From WJJR01 sp964440935 (GTDB lineage Bacteria; Zixibacteria; MSB-5A5; WJJR01): DNA of 64,000 nt. Both the position numbers and the translations under genes were made by a program. Below are positions 1 to 9,429 of this stretch, one piece after another (the first letter of the stretch is position 1; each line of letters begins with the position of its first letter). The DNA is taken from positions 46,639 to 110,638 of the forward strand of contig CAYTTY010000007.1 of the NCBI GenBank assembly GCA_964440935.1, written 5' to 3'. The notes under the pieces were generated by a model that saw only the letters and a list, made by a program, of their open reading frames with translations, was not told the origin of the DNA and made no database searches.

Positions 1-1
1 A

Positions 2-493
2 TTTTCCGGTGACGATGAGGCCGATGGCAAACCGGTCTTTTCCGATGGTATGATGTTCGATGCTCTCCTGACGGGCCAGCGGACATTTGAGACGGCCTCC
101 CTCCGAGGAGGCGTCCGCATCATACTGCGAGGCCAGAATGATATTTTGGATGCCGAGCGCGCCGAACTTGTGAGTGAGGAAAACAACACCAATGGCAGTG
201 AAGTTCGTTTCTTCGTCTCCGGCCAACGGGAATTCTCTGACCGTTTCAGTGGTTTCTTAACGGTCGAAACGCATCTGCTGGGCGCCAATGATTACGATAC
301 TGACAGCCGATTCTATGAGGGGGCGGCAAATATCCTCGGTGTGGGAGGCGGTATCGATGTTCGCCTGAGCCGTATGGCCACGGGAGGGATCGGTATCCGT
401 ATTTGGAATGGGTCGTCTGACGGTTCGGCCTCGTTTGAATCAATCGATCTGAAAGGATTCGAGATTACGCAGCGTCTGACATTGACGATTTAA
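2..493 (+). CDS. C-terminal part of a beta-strand-rich (probably outer-membrane or exported) protein
   Basis: The reading frame is open from the left edge and ends at TAA 491-493, so only the last 163 codons are present and the start lies outside the window. The visible part is hydrophilic with alternating hydrophobic residues and many Gly, Ser and Thr, for example around SGQREFSDRFSGFLTVETH and GIGIRIWNGSSD, and ends in an amphipathic strand RLTLTI. That is typical of a barrel or beta-sandwich protein, but no family is recognisable. The next gene starts 15 bases downstream on the same strand, so the two may be co-transcribed. Confidence 0.6.
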   Translation, partial: FSGDDEADGKPVFSDGMMFDALLTGQRTFETASLRGGVRIILRGQNDILDAERAELVSEENNTNGSEVRFFVSGQREFSDRFSGFLTVETHLLGANDYDTDSRFYEGAANILGVGGGIDVRLSRMATGGIGIRIWNGSSDGSASFESIDLKGFEITQRLTLTI

Positions 494-508
494 CAGACGA
501 ATCACTCA

Positions 509-1714
509 ATGACCTGCGCAATCGTGGTGAAGAGAATGCTCGTTCGATCATTGCTGGCCAAGCCGGTTCGTGCCCTTACGCGAATCGGCCTTCTCTTATT
601 CGTCGTGGGTGGTGTTGCGTCGCCGGGGAACGGTGCCGAGGATTCACTGACGCAGACGACACCGGCGTTCTGGACGATTGACTCCTGGCGCGACCGCGTC
701 ACACCCGCGGCCACCGGCTCCAATGCGATCTTTGATCCGGCAGGTGTTGTCGCGAAGGCCCTGTGTGACTACTATGCAATGCCGTTCGACAACAATTCAA
801 TTCTCGCCTTCCATCCGTCCCCGCTGAACTGGCCACGGGTGTTCGCCGGCGAGCGTCAGAATCCTCTCTATGTGAAGACGCGGTTTGAACGGTTGGCTGG
901 TTTCAACGCGATCGCCTACCGCGAAATCGTCGTGTTGAACATGGAGTCCCTCATTGACTCGCTGATGACGGAGGTCAGCGACAATCATCCCGTCGTCCTC
1001 AATCATCCGGAGTGGCCGATCTTGTACGGTTACGATACGCGTGAGCCCGATGCCTGGTGGCTGGTGTATCGAAATGCCAGGGGCGAGATCCTCTTCGAGT
1101 CCGAGAGGCGTGAAGAGTACACCTATTGGGCCGATCATCCGGCGGCGAACGTGGCGTGGGCTGTCACCGGCCAGGACACACAATCCACCGCGCAACTGAT
1201 GATGGACACCAAGGCGGATGCGTTTCGGTGGCTGGAAACCATCCATCACTCGGTGCAGGGTGATCGTGATCACGGCATCATGCCTTATCCGCTGTCGATC
1301 CGAGCGCTGCGCGATAGTCTCGCTACGGCTACAGATGTTCCGACACTGGCGACACCACTCGTTACGAACGATCCGCTGGGCATCCGCCGCGCACGTCGCG
1401 CCCGCGAGTACGCAGCAACTCTCCTGGAACGTTTGTCCATGCAAGTTGTCGACACCATGGACACGCAACCATTACGGTTGGCCCTCTACTTCTACCACAA
1501 TAGCGTCGAGACATTGATCCGGCTGGATTCACTGATGTACAACCACCCACACCAGACAATCCCCCCGGGTCGCCTGGAGGAGACGTGGGCCGACGATAAC
1601 AGACGGTCCGACGCCGTTGCGGCCCTCACTGATCTGCTGGAGTGGGAGAAACAAGCCGCAGAACAAATTGAGGCAGTGATAATGCACCGCTCATCCCCGG
1701 ACAATTCCCGCTGA
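509..1714 (+). CDS. exported protein of unknown function
   Basis: A 401-residue protein with no family I recognise. The N-terminus has basic residues followed by a hydrophobic run (RIGLLLFVVGGVAS) and a plausible signal-peptidase site near GNGAE, so export is likely. The first ATG at 509 gives a long basic pre-region; an ATG at 536 (MLVRSLLAKP) gives a more normal signal peptide and may be the true start. The mature part is mixed alpha/beta with conserved-looking aromatic stretches (DAWWLVYRN, EYTYWADHP) and a helical C-terminal third rich in Arg and Leu. Its stop abuts the stop of the convergent acpS gene without a gap. Confidence 0.65.
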   Translation: MTCAIVVKRMLVRSLLAKPVRALTRIGLLLFVVGGVASPGNGAEDSLTQTTPAFWTIDSWRDRVTPAATGSNAIFDPAGVVAKALCDYYAMPFDNNSILAFHPSPLNWPRVFAGERQNPLYVKTRFERLAGFNAIAYREIVVLNMESLIDSLMTEVSDNHPVVLNHPEWPILYGYDTREPDAWWLVYRNARGEILFESERREEYTYWADHPAANVAWAVTGQDTQSTAQLMMDTKADAFRWLETIHHSVQGDRDHGIMPYPLSIRALRDSLATATDVPTLATPLVTNDPLGIRRARRAREYAATLLERLSMQVVDTMDTQPLRLALYFYHNSVETLIRLDSLMYNHPHQTIPPGRLEETWADDNRRSDAVAALTDLLEWEKQAAEQIEAVIMHRSSPDNSR

Positions 1715-2095
1715 TCAAATGCTCTCAATGAGGACGATCGCCATCGCGTGCGTGCGGTCGTGTGTAAGGCTGACCACGGCGCGCCCGGCACCAATGGTCT
1801 GGGCATAGTTCTCGGCCTGGCCGTGGAGAATGAGTCCCGGCGCGCCGGCGCCGTCCCGGCTGATCTCGATGTCGCGAAAGTAGATGCCGCCGCCCCAGCC
1901 GCGCCCCAGCGCTTTCATCGTAGCCTCCTTCGCGGAAAACCGTGCCGCCAGTGACGAAGCAGGATCATGGCGTGAGAGACAGTATTCCCATTCGACGTCG
2001 GTGTAGACACGCCGTTGCATCCGCTTCCCGTGCCGCTGCCACGCGTCACGAACGCGTTCGATCTCGATCCGATCGATACCGATTCCTACGAGCAT
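1715..2095 (-). CDS. acpS: holo-[acyl-carrier-protein] synthase
   Basis: Transfers the 4'-phosphopantetheine group of coenzyme A to a serine of apo-ACP, activating fatty-acid synthesis in the cytoplasm. At 126 residues it has the usual AcpS length. The N-terminal GIGIDRIEIERV carries the Mg-binding Asp, and RFSAKEATMKALGRG contains the Glu and Lys of the second family motif. SLTHDRTHAMAIV near the end matches the usual SxSHxxxxAxAxV strand with a Thr-His variant. It is the last gene of the minus-strand ABC/GldG/DUF4340 cluster, about 90 bases after the DUF4340 stop. Assignment is firm. Confidence 0.93.
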   Translation of the reverse strand: MLVGIGIDRIEIERVRDAWQRHGKRMQRRVYTDVEWEYCLSRHDPASSLAARFSAKEATMKALGRGWGGGIYFRDIEISRDGAGAPGLILHGQAENYAQTIGAGRAVVSLTHDRTHAMAIVLIESI

Positions 2096-2182
2096 ATCAT
2101 ACCTGCCTTCTTACTCGGCGGACTCCACCTGTCGCGAGCAAGGACATTGTAAGCTATGAACTGAGCGCTGTGGATTCAATCG

Positions 2183-3139
2183 CTAGGATTCCGATTCGAC
2201 CGACTCACTGACAACCAAGCTGTCGAATGGATAGGCGATTTGATTGTACACTGGTTGGCCGAACAGGAAAATAGGCTTCTCCTGGCCGGGAAGGCGTGCG
2301 AAGAGACGCTGCTCGTCGGGTTCCTTTTCCGCCCATATCACGGTGTCAGCGGTTCCATCCGCTTGCACCATAATCAGCTGCAGCGCGAGTGAATTGAAAT
2401 CGGGCTCCTTCGGATTGCCGTCGGGGAGGAATGTGTGGGTGGAAAATGGACACATGCGCTTCAACACGCGCGACACCGCCGCCGAATCGGCCCGCTGTTC
2501 CCCTGCGGCCGACGACCATGCCATCCAGATACCGTCAGCGCTCCGCGCAAGCCGCACTTCCTCATCCGGATAGATCCAGCGAATGGTGTCGACCGTCGAT
2601 GTATCACACGAGATAATAGTACTCGACTTCCACATATCGGGCATCTGCGTGTAAAGACTCCGGAACCGACCGCGCGCCAGATACACCGAATCCGAGTCCA
2701 GTTGACGAACGTAGGTGTGTGTGATGCCCGGCCCCAACTTGCCGATCACGAATTCGGCCAGCGGTTCGCCCTCATGGAAAAACCGCATGACACGCCCCCG
2801 CGTCGTATCGACCTCAAATTTCCGAAATTTTGACGGGCTTCGTGAGATCATGTTCTCCAGCACCATTTTGTTCGTCGTCTCAAACACCGTCATGAGCTGT
2901 TCGGCGTTCGCGGGATAGACGTAACCGTCTCCATGGAACATCCACTCGCCGTCCATTTTCGACAGATGTGTCCAATCGGCATACTTCATCGCCGCCGAGT
3001 CGACCAGGGCCGTATCGACAACGAAGAACTGTTCGTGCTGCGGCACGGAGAGACGTTCTTCCTCGGACGAAGAGTAGAAGTGCCATCCCAGCCACAGGGC
3101 AACAAGAGCAACGACGAGAAAAATCAGGCTACGTTTCAT
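2183..3139 (-). CDS. DUF4340 domain membrane-anchored protein
   Basis: A 318-residue protein with one N-terminal membrane segment (KRSLIFLVVALVALWLGWHFY) followed by a long soluble domain of beta strands, typical of DUF4340 proteins encoded beside GldG-like ABC components. Repeated motifs such as WTHLSKMDGEW, FVIGKLGPG and YVRQLDSDSVYLARG fit that family, which carries duplicated units around VYL. An earlier GTG at 3181 is possible, but ATG 3139 puts the signal anchor directly at the N-terminus and lies 38 bases after the GldG-like stop. It probably works on the outer face of the membrane with the transporter encoded just upstream; the substrate is unknown. Confidence 0.8.
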   Translation of the reverse strand: MKRSLIFLVVALVALWLGWHFYSSSEEERLSVPQHEQFFVVDTALVDSAAMKYADWTHLSKMDGEWMFHGDGYVYPANAEQLMTVFETTNKMVLENMISRSPSKFRKFEVDTTRGRVMRFFHEGEPLAEFVIGKLGPGITHTYVRQLDSDSVYLARGRFRSLYTQMPDMWKSSTIISCDTSTVDTIRWIYPDEEVRLARSADGIWMAWSSAAGEQRADSAAVSRVLKRMCPFSTHTFLPDGNPKEPDFNSLALQLIMVQADGTADTVIWAEKEPDEQRLFARLPGQEKPIFLFGQPVYNQIAYPFDSLVVSESVESES

Positions 3140-3177
3140 AACAGACGCTTCGTTTTCACAACGGTCGGTGCTGTCAA

Positions 3178-4761
3178 TCACCGCTTACGGCGGCGCTTCG
3201 TTTGCCAGCGAATCAATCCAAAGACAATGACGAGGACGGGTGGTCCGAAAATATTCGCATACTTAACAGCCTGGCGCGTACCGTCGGAAACCTCCTCCAG
3301 AGGCCGTGACACAACTTCACGCGACCGGATGGAAATCAGTCCTTCCTCCTGCGTCAACCAGTCGACCACGTTGAGGAACATCGCGGCATTCGAGGGATTG
3401 CGTTGAACATGTCGGTCGCTGCAGAATTCGGCATCACCCACCACGACTAATCGATTGGGATCACCTTCAACCTGAGTCGGGGGCACATCCGAGACATCGA
3501 CAGCCGTATCGGCCGTCGCCGGCGGTCCCTCGGGAAAGGCACTCTGGAAACTCCCGTAAATCGCCGCCGCCAGCACCTGGAACGGCTGATTGAAGTCGGA
3601 CTGCGTGAACTCCTGCATTGGACTGAGATGGTATGGCGGTCGGCGAATCCCCGACTGCCCGGACGACCAGCAAATCGGCTCGAAGTCATAGCCGAGCGAT
3701 TCGGCAACCGTCGAATCCAGCGGAGCCACAAAGGGCAGGTTCACCGCTTCCAGGTCTTTACCGATCATGTTCTCATCGTTGAAATTGAAGACCTGCGGCA
3801 AAAACGGAAAGTCAACGACGTTCTGAAAACGGATCGCGCCCTGCTGTTGCATAACCGCAATGCGCGAATTGCGGATGTCGAGCACTAACCCGTCTTGAAA
3901 TCCAATACCGTAGTGGGCAAGAAACTCGTCCCAGTTGTTCTCCAGCGTCGTGGCACTCTGGACCTGGGGATCGACCGTCACCGGATCATAGTAAACCGCA
4001 ACCCGCCCCCCCCGCATAATAAACTGATCGATGGCGTACTGATGCCACAACGGCAACGAGTCGGTCGGCCCAACAATGATCAACGTGGCCAGGTCCTCGT
4101 CGAGCAGTTGACCCGACTGTATGGTGATCGCCTTTACGTCATAGAGCTGCCGGAGGGTTTGAACACCAAGTGAGATATCCTCGCCGATGTCCGACTCGCC
4201 GTGCCCCTGCAGAATGCCGATTTCGGGCAGTTCCTCCGTCGTGACTTTCATCAAGGCGCCGGAGATTTCATATTCGAGATTCTCGGTTGACTGGATAACA
4301 GGAATCACTTCGCGTTTGTCCTCGAACAGAAACGCCGCGCCCATGTAAACTTTCTTCAATTCGATTTTGTCCTTTTCGACGGCGTTCACCTGGACCGGCG
4401 GAATGCCTATCTGGCGCGCTTCCTGTTCGCGGTCCTGCTTCATCGGATCGATAAACTCGAACCGCAACAGGCCGCCGGAGTAATTCTGGTACTCGTACAG
4501 TTGGTCTTTCAGATACCGGGCGTGCTGGTTGTACGGCGCCGGCAGTTCCTCGGTGAAATAGAGCTTGACGATCACGGGGTCATCGAGACTGCGCGCAATT
4601 CGTTTTGACGCATCCGACAGCGAATAGATCTTCGCATCGGTCATATCGGCGCGCACGTAAAATGCGGTCGCCAGCAGATTGACGATGACCAGGATTCCGA
4701 ACACAACCGGAACCGATGTAATCGAACTGAAACCTCGTTTGATATCGCGCACCACAGACAT
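3178..4761 (-). CDS. GldG-like ABC transporter auxiliary protein
   Basis: A 527-residue protein of the GldG/uncharacterised ABC-type transport family. It has an N-terminal membrane helix (VPVVFGILVIVNLLATAFYV), an extracytoplasmic region with the family's YSLSDASKRIARSLDDPVIVKLYFTE opening (KIYSLS...VKLYF), a GILQGHGE motif about residue 190 and a C-terminal helix (IFGPPVLVIVFGLIRW) followed by an Arg-rich tail. ATG 4761 (MSVVRDIKRG) is preferred to the longer frame because it matches the normal N-terminus. In Bacteroidetes, GldA, GldF and GldG form an ABC complex needed for gliding; homologues elsewhere have no proven substrate. It is downstream of the permease and ATPase genes. Confidence 0.85.
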   Translation of the reverse strand: MSVVRDIKRGFSSITSVPVVFGILVIVNLLATAFYVRADMTDAKIYSLSDASKRIARSLDDPVIVKLYFTEELPAPYNQHARYLKDQLYEYQNYSGGLLRFEFIDPMKQDREQEARQIGIPPVQVNAVEKDKIELKKVYMGAAFLFEDKREVIPVIQSTENLEYEISGALMKVTTEELPEIGILQGHGESDIGEDISLGVQTLRQLYDVKAITIQSGQLLDEDLATLIIVGPTDSLPLWHQYAIDQFIMRGGRVAVYYDPVTVDPQVQSATTLENNWDEFLAHYGIGFQDGLVLDIRNSRIAVMQQQGAIRFQNVVDFPFLPQVFNFNDENMIGKDLEAVNLPFVAPLDSTVAESLGYDFEPICWSSGQSGIRRPPYHLSPMQEFTQSDFNQPFQVLAAAIYGSFQSAFPEGPPATADTAVDVSDVPPTQVEGDPNRLVVVGDAEFCSDRHVQRNPSNAAMFLNVVDWLTQEEGLISIRSREVVSRPLEEVSDGTRQAVKYANIFGPPVLVIVFGLIRWQTKRRRKR

Positions 4762-4786
4762 CTGTATCACCTGCCAACGATCAGCA

Positions 4787-5515
4787 TCAACCACGCCACT
4801 TGCGTGCTTCCAACGTCCGCACCGAGAGAAACAAGAACAAAACAATCAGCGATAGATAGTACACGATGTTGCGTGAATCGATGACACCGCGCTCCAGATT
4901 CTGGAAGTGGTAGTTCACCGATGCATACTCCAGTACCGACGCCAGGGATGGCGGAACGAACATGAGCATCTTGTCAAACATGTACAGCGCGAAGATGATC
5001 ACAAATCCGATGATGAACGCGATGATCTGGTTTTGTGTCAACCCGGACGTAAACATCCCAATCGCGACATAGGCGGCGCCCATGAGCAACAACCCGAGAT
5101 AGCCGCCGATCAACGCGCCGCCATCGGGATTGCCGAGGATCGAAATTGTCAACGGGTACGCGAACGTCAGGGCAAGCCCGGCCGAGACGAGAATGACCGC
5201 GGCGAAATACTTGCCCAACACAATCTCAATGTCGCGCACAGGCATGGTAACCAGAAGTTCGATGGTGCCGGACTTCTTTTCCTCGGCGATCACCCGCATG
5301 GTCAGCGCGGGGATAAAGAACAGGAAGATCAGCGGAATCACGACGGAAAACAGCTCACGCAGATCGGCCTGTCCGACGAGGAAAAGACTGGTGGAGAAGA
5401 ACCATCCGGCGATCAACAAGAAGAGCGTCAACACGACGTATGCCACGGCCGAGTTGAAGAACCCGCGGAGTTCTTTGACCGTGAACGTCCAGGTATTGGC
5501 CAGCAGAGTGTTCAT
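4787..5515 (-). CDS. ABC-2 type permease, GldF-like
   Basis: A 242-residue integral membrane protein with about six hydrophobic helices, beginning TFTVKELRGFFNSAVAYVVL, the common opening of GldF-like permeases. The conserved TMRVIAEEKKSGTIELLVTMPV segment is the hallmark coupling region of ABC-2 permeases that contacts the ATPase. Its ATG overlaps the ATPase stop in an ATGA, so the two are translationally coupled. It should form the membrane channel of the transporter with the ATPase upstream and the GldG-like protein downstream. The substrate cannot be told from the sequence. Confidence 0.88.
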   Translation of the reverse strand: MNTLLANTWTFTVKELRGFFNSAVAYVVLTLFLLIAGWFFSTSLFLVGQADLRELFSVVIPLIFLFFIPALTMRVIAEEKKSGTIELLVTMPVRDIEIVLGKYFAAVILVSAGLALTFAYPLTISILGNPDGGALIGGYLGLLLMGAAYVAIGMFTSGLTQNQIIAFIIGFVIIFALYMFDKMLMFVPPSLASVLEYASVNYHFQNLERGVIDSRNIVYYLSLIVLFLFLSVRTLEARKWRG

Positions 5516-6492
5516 GACGCGGACGCTCCTTCCCGGTCGGCCTGCGAGTCGCGTGTCAACTGGCGGAACACGTCTTCGAGCCGGACGGCGTCGCGACGCA
5601 TCTCGAGGAGAATCCAGGATCGGTCGCGCACCATGGTGAAGATGGTTTCGCGCAAATCGCGTCCGGGCGCCGACTCGACCACAAACCGGGCGGTCGCAGT
5701 GTCGGCCGGAGGCCGGTCACCATCGTCAGCATCTGCCACACGCGCCGCGCCATTCACCCGTTCCAGCGCCTGACGTACCTCACCCTCGGGTCCCTTGATC
5801 TCAACCGTGAGGCGATCCCGTCCGCTGGCCGCCGCGCGGAGTTCCGACGTTGTGCCATCGGCAACGATGCGTCCCCGATTGATGATTAATACACGCTTGC
5901 AGGCAGCCTCGACCTCCGGCAGGATGTGCGTACACAGGATCAGCGTCTTCTCCCGGCCGAGCGTTTGGATCAACGTCCGGATTTCAACGATTTGGTTCGG
6001 ATCCAATCCGACCGTGGGCTCGTCCAAAATAAGAATCTCGGGATCATGCACCATGGCCTGGGCTAAGCCGACGCGCTGCCGATACCCTTTGGACAATTCG
6101 CCGATATCCTTGTGGGTCACCTCTCCCAAACCACAGAGTTCAATCATCCGCTTGTTGCGCGTGGTGTGCTCCGATTTCGGGATGCCGCGCAGGCGCTGCA
6201 CGAAGTTGAGGTAGTCGATCACATTCATGTCGGTGTACAGCGGGGTGCTCTCCGGGAGGTAACCGATCTTCCGGCGCACCTCCAGGGACTGCTCGATGGC
6301 GTCCAGAGAATCGACCCTCACCTCGCCCTCGGTCGGCAGCATATACCCGGTGATGATCTTCATCGCCGTGGTTTTGCCGGCGCCGTTCGGACCTAAAAAT
6401 CCGAGAATCTGGCCCGTTGGCACCGTGAACGAGACCGAGTCCAGTGCCCGTGCGGGACCGTAATTCTTGGTGAGATTCCGTACCTCAATCAT
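5512..6492 (-). CDS. ABC transporter ATP-binding protein, GldA-like
   Basis: A 326-residue cytoplasmic ATPase. Walker A GPNGAGKT lies at residues 34-41, the signature LSKGYRQRVGLAQ near 133 and Walker B ILILDEPTVGLDP near 150, with the switch His in CTHILPEV. After residue 220 comes an accessory domain with an acidic, low-complexity stretch (DADDGDRPP) and a C-terminal RLEDVFRQLT, as in ABC-2 partners that end in a DUF4162-like region. It is the first gene of a five-gene minus-strand cluster and overlaps the permease by four bases. It powers the GldF/GldG-like transporter. Confidence 0.92.
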   Translation of the reverse strand: MIEVRNLTKNYGPARALDSVSFTVPTGQILGFLGPNGAGKTTAMKIITGYMLPTEGEVRVDSLDAIEQSLEVRRKIGYLPESTPLYTDMNVIDYLNFVQRLRGIPKSEHTTRNKRMIELCGLGEVTHKDIGELSKGYRQRVGLAQAMVHDPEILILDEPTVGLDPNQIVEIRTLIQTLGREKTLILCTHILPEVEAACKRVLIINRGRIVADGTTSELRAAASGRDRLTVEIKGPEGEVRQALERVNGAARVADADDGDRPPADTATARFVVESAPGRDLRETIFTMVRDRSWILLEMRRDAVRLEDVFRQLTRDSQADREGASAS

Positions 6493-6740
6493 CGCAGCAA
6501 TTTAATCATCGACGCAGGGTGCTACTGGAGACCGTCAGAGTATCAGCGTATTCTATGGCTTGAGGTCAAAGAATCAACCCAATTTCAACACCAGTCGCAT
6601 CGATCCGCCTGCAATCGGATGTCTGTCGTAATCTCCCGGGGCAACCCGTAACCCATCCGTTGCAGAGCCAATCTTACACAATGACGACGTCAAGGTTCCC
6701 AACTTATCTGGATGGGGAATTCGCACCGCTGCCCAAACTC
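6493..6740. other. gap between the ABC operon and the OmpA-like gene
   Basis: About 250 bases upstream of the ABC operon on the minus strand. It must contain that operon's promoter, but I see only a weak -35-like TTGACC near 6560 with no convincing -10 element. I find no gene or repeat here. Confidence 0.4.
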
Positions 6741-6770
6741 AAAAGGGCGGGGCCAGTGAGGCCCCACCCT
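6741..6770 (-). terminator. rho-independent terminator after the OmpA-like gene
   Basis: On the minus strand a 10-bp stem GGGTGGGGCC/GGCCCCGCCC (one T-G wobble, arms 6760-6769 and 6745-6754) with a 5-nt loop is followed by TTTT (6741-6744). It lies 23 bases after the stop of the OmpA-like lipoprotein gene and separates it from the ABC operon. Confidence 0.85.
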
Positions 6771-6792
6771 TGGAAAGTCTCGATAATACCTG

Positions 6793-7434
6793 TTATTCCT
6801 CGTCCATGACGAAGCCAAGCACATCGATTGAGACGCGGCGATTCTTTGAGCGCCCTTGCTCTGAGTCATTTGTAGCAATCGGGGCTTCTTCACCGAACGT
6901 ACGGATCGAAATGCGTCCGAGCGCGATGTTGTGCTTGTTGACCAAGTACATCCGCGCGGCGTCGGCCCGCTTCTGACCAAGAACAATGTTGTAATCGGTG
7001 GCGCCGAGGCCGTCGGTGTGCCCCTTGCATTCGGCAATCAGATCAGGATCCTCTTTCATCTTGGCCGCCACGCGATCCAGCGCCGGGTAATCGTCCGGAC
7101 GAACCTGGAACTTGTTGAGATCGAAGTAGATCTCTTCGGTCATGATGACGGTGTAGTCTTTGCGGCAACAGGCCAACGCTTTCTCCGCCGTCAAATTGGC
7201 CTGCTCAGCGAGTTCCTCATTCGCAGCGGTGCGCCGTTCCAGATCTTCAACGCGCTGACGCAACGCGATCAAGGAATCTTGCTCGGCCCAGTCACCGGCC
7301 ATCATCTTCTTGTCGCCTTTGCCCCAATCATCATCGTCCCATGGTGGAGCGTCACGGAACGTGCACCCCGAAATCGCCATCATCAGGGCCAACATCAACA
7401 ACATCCCACCCCGCAGTAGATTCTTGCTTGTCAT
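6793..7434 (-). CDS. OmpA/Pal-like peptidoglycan-binding lipoprotein
   Basis: A 213-residue lipoprotein. The signal peptide ends in AISGC with the lipid-anchored Cys at residue 24. A short acidic linker (PPWDDDDWGKGDKK) and a coiled-coil stretch (LIALRQRVEDLERRTAANEEL) precede an OmpA-C domain from about residue 98. That domain shows IYFDLNKFQVRPDDYPALDRVA, ECKGHTDGLGATDYNIVLGQKRA and RISIRTFGEEAPIATNDSEQGRSKNRRV, with the Asp and Arg that bind diaminopimelate. It should tether the outer membrane to the cell wall, like Pal, though no tol genes are nearby. It has its own promoter and terminator. Confidence 0.9.
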   Translation of the reverse strand: MTSKNLLRGGMLLMLALMMAISGCTFRDAPPWDDDDWGKGDKKMMAGDWAEQDSLIALRQRVEDLERRTAANEELAEQANLTAEKALACCRKDYTVIMTEEIYFDLNKFQVRPDDYPALDRVAAKMKEDPDLIAECKGHTDGLGATDYNIVLGQKRADAARMYLVNKHNIALGRISIRTFGEEAPIATNDSEQGRSKNRRVSIDVLGFVMDEE

Positions 7435-7594
7435 CCCTCCTCCTCTCGAGAGCGACTGGCTATTATAATCAAACTAAAGAACTGAAGTATCGCCGACACA
7501 TGCCCCCGTCGCGGGGTCTGATCGACGTTTCCCCCATCACCTTATCGGCGCTTCCCCCGGGGAGTGAAGTGTCCACCTCCCAAAGGGTTGGCGC

Positions 7595-7623
7595 ATAGTA
7601 CCAGACCGATGTGAACCCGTCAA
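7595..7623 (-). promoter_or_regulatory. sigma-70-type promoter of the OmpA-like lipoprotein gene
   Basis: On the minus strand TTGACG (7618-7623) and TACTAT (7595-7600) are separated by 17 bases. The leader to the ATG at 7434 would be about 155 nt and includes a short CCCCG/CGGGG hairpin at 7504-7516. Confidence 0.55.
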
Positions 7624-7695
7624 GTGAATTCTCGCCCAAGAAACGTCACAACGACAGGCTTTACCCGTAAACACAACTATATAATTGACAACAAC

Positions 7696-9405
7696 TTAGT
7701 CAAGCGGAGCGCAAGGGGGATCGCCACCCTTCAAAATATAGTCAATGCTGATTGATACGTCCAAAATGTCAAGACCGCCGGAGCAGTTAAGATCGCCCAC
7801 CTGCCACACCGGGACAGGTGCCGGACCGCCCGAGAAAATCGATTCGATCAGGTACAGCATATCGAAGATGTCGGCATCTGCATCATCGTCGCAGTCCGCC
7901 CTTGTCAGGAACCGTACCGAATACGTGTAATGATCCGCACCACCCGACCACTGGACATTGTTTCCGATGAGCACCGCGCGCGCCATATCGTCAAAGCTTC
8001 CCACATATACCTTGCCGTCGCTGGTTGCGGGATGCAGTTGGAAATCAAACGTCCGGCTGGCCCCGCTCGAATCGAATTGAATCAGAGTCGGTGCCCAGTC
8101 GATACCGTTGGTGCCGTTGAATGTAACCTCCACCACGTCGCGCCCTGAGGGATCCGGATCGAAATGGATATACGAACCGGACATGACCTGTAAATCAGGT
8201 CCCGGACGATTCGATATCGGATACTGTGAATGGGTTGCATAAATGGGCATGAGCGGATACTCGGCGCCCTCGCTGAAATGCAACCCGTCATCGCGCGAAT
8301 TGGTAAAGTAGTTCCAGTTGGCAAACTGATCAAACACGCCGGACAATCCACTGCCGTAGAAACTCAGGGTCGAGTCGATCGCCTCTTTGGCAGGCAACCA
8401 TCGCATCAATTCCCAAGCGTCACGAACGACTGCGGTATCGTACGCCTCCTCCATTAGCTTAGCGAAACCAAACGCACCGTATTTGCGCAGTCCACCATCG
8501 AAGAGGCTGATGGTCGGATCGACGAAGTAATCGTCGAGGAAGTTGTAGTTGTCGTTCACGTTATCGTAGACAATGTCCTCCATCCACGTCGCACTGATCT
8601 CCTGCCACCATGATTCGAGCACCAGCATATGCAAGGGACTGGTGGCGAACTGACACGCATGATTGAACTCGTGCGCACACGTTACCTTCATCGATCCAAT
8701 TTGATCACCTTCGGGGTCGTCGTTCGGCGGAAAGCCCAAAAAGCTCTTATTCAACAGAATGTAGCTTGAGTAATCGTTCCAATCCTCCGGGCCGGGTGAG
8801 TCCTGAACGGTGACACCATACGTAAACCCGATGCTAGTCGGATACACGTCGTACAGGCTGTCGCCCCCGGCGGTACCATCCGAAGGAGGCCGCCGCCAGC
8901 CGAGCGTTTCGACCTCGAAGTTCCAGGCACTGTCGAGGTAGATGGCCAGACGCTCGATGAAGTCCGGAAAACCACTCGAGTCATCGTCGGCCGACGGTAC
9001 CGCGTTGACACTGTCGAGATCATAGTGCAAGACGAAATTCCCGCCGGGTGAAACATAGGTCGAGTCGGTCGGTCGACGCGAAAACGACGAGGTGATTTCA
9101 TTCTGGGCACTGACCGACAGACGATTCAGCGAGCTATAGGCTTCGGCGACGACCGGCGTTCCGCAGCGTATGGGTGTGGCCATCGCCTGTGCTCGGTAAG
9201 GTTCCGGCAGCGCAGAGGGATTGCTGATTGCACGGACTTTGTACAGCAATGCGGTTTCATAATCCAGAGTACCTCTCGCCGCCGCGGCCTCGATCTGATG
9301 GAGGACGTCCGGCATCCGGGAGGGCTCTGCGGTGCCGCCAGTCTGAGCGCAGACCAATGTGCTCAGCACCACCAGGCACGATATGAGGGTTCTCTTCAGC
9401 ATCAT
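7696..9405 (-). CDS. secreted HExxH metalloprotease-like protein with C-terminal dockerin-like tail
   Basis: About 569 residues with a signal peptide (LKRTLISCLVVLSTLVCAQ). A zinc-metalloprotease-type HEFNH motif lies about 245 residues from the start in VTCAHEFNHACQ, followed by WWQEISATWMEDIVYD, which could supply the third ligand Glu. The last 65 residues hold two Ca-loop units, DCDDDADADIFDMLYLIESIF and GDLNCSGGLDILDVSISIDYIL, in the arrangement of dockerin-type repeats. Start choice is between adjacent ATGs at 9405 and 9402; the longer frame to 9450 would spoil the signal peptide. It is transcribed from its own promoter. The overall family resembles MXAN_6640-type putative metalloproteases; substrate unknown. 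Confidence 0.8.
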   Translation of the reverse strand: MMLKRTLISCLVVLSTLVCAQTGGTAEPSRMPDVLHQIEAAAARGTLDYETALLYKVRAISNPSALPEPYRAQAMATPIRCGTPVVAEAYSSLNRLSVSAQNEITSSFSRRPTDSTYVSPGGNFVLHYDLDSVNAVPSADDDSSGFPDFIERLAIYLDSAWNFEVETLGWRRPPSDGTAGGDSLYDVYPTSIGFTYGVTVQDSPGPEDWNDYSSYILLNKSFLGFPPNDDPEGDQIGSMKVTCAHEFNHACQFATSPLHMLVLESWWQEISATWMEDIVYDNVNDNYNFLDDYFVDPTISLFDGGLRKYGAFGFAKLMEEAYDTAVVRDAWELMRWLPAKEAIDSTLSFYGSGLSGVFDQFANWNYFTNSRDDGLHFSEGAEYPLMPIYATHSQYPISNRPGPDLQVMSGSYIHFDPDPSGRDVVEVTFNGTNGIDWAPTLIQFDSSGASRTFDFQLHPATSDGKVYVGSFDDMARAVLIGNNVQWSGGADHYTYSVRFLTRADCDDDADADIFDMLYLIESIFSGGPAPVPVWQVGDLNCSGGLDILDVSISIDYILKGGDPPCAPLD

Positions 9406-9429
9406 ACTTCGATTCAAGCCGGTGAGTAC

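Noticed and set aside
4907..5773. Long plus-strand frame opposite the ABC genes (288 residues)
   Set aside because: It is antisense to a clear ATPase/permease pair and has the His/Arg/Gln-rich composition of a shadow frame.
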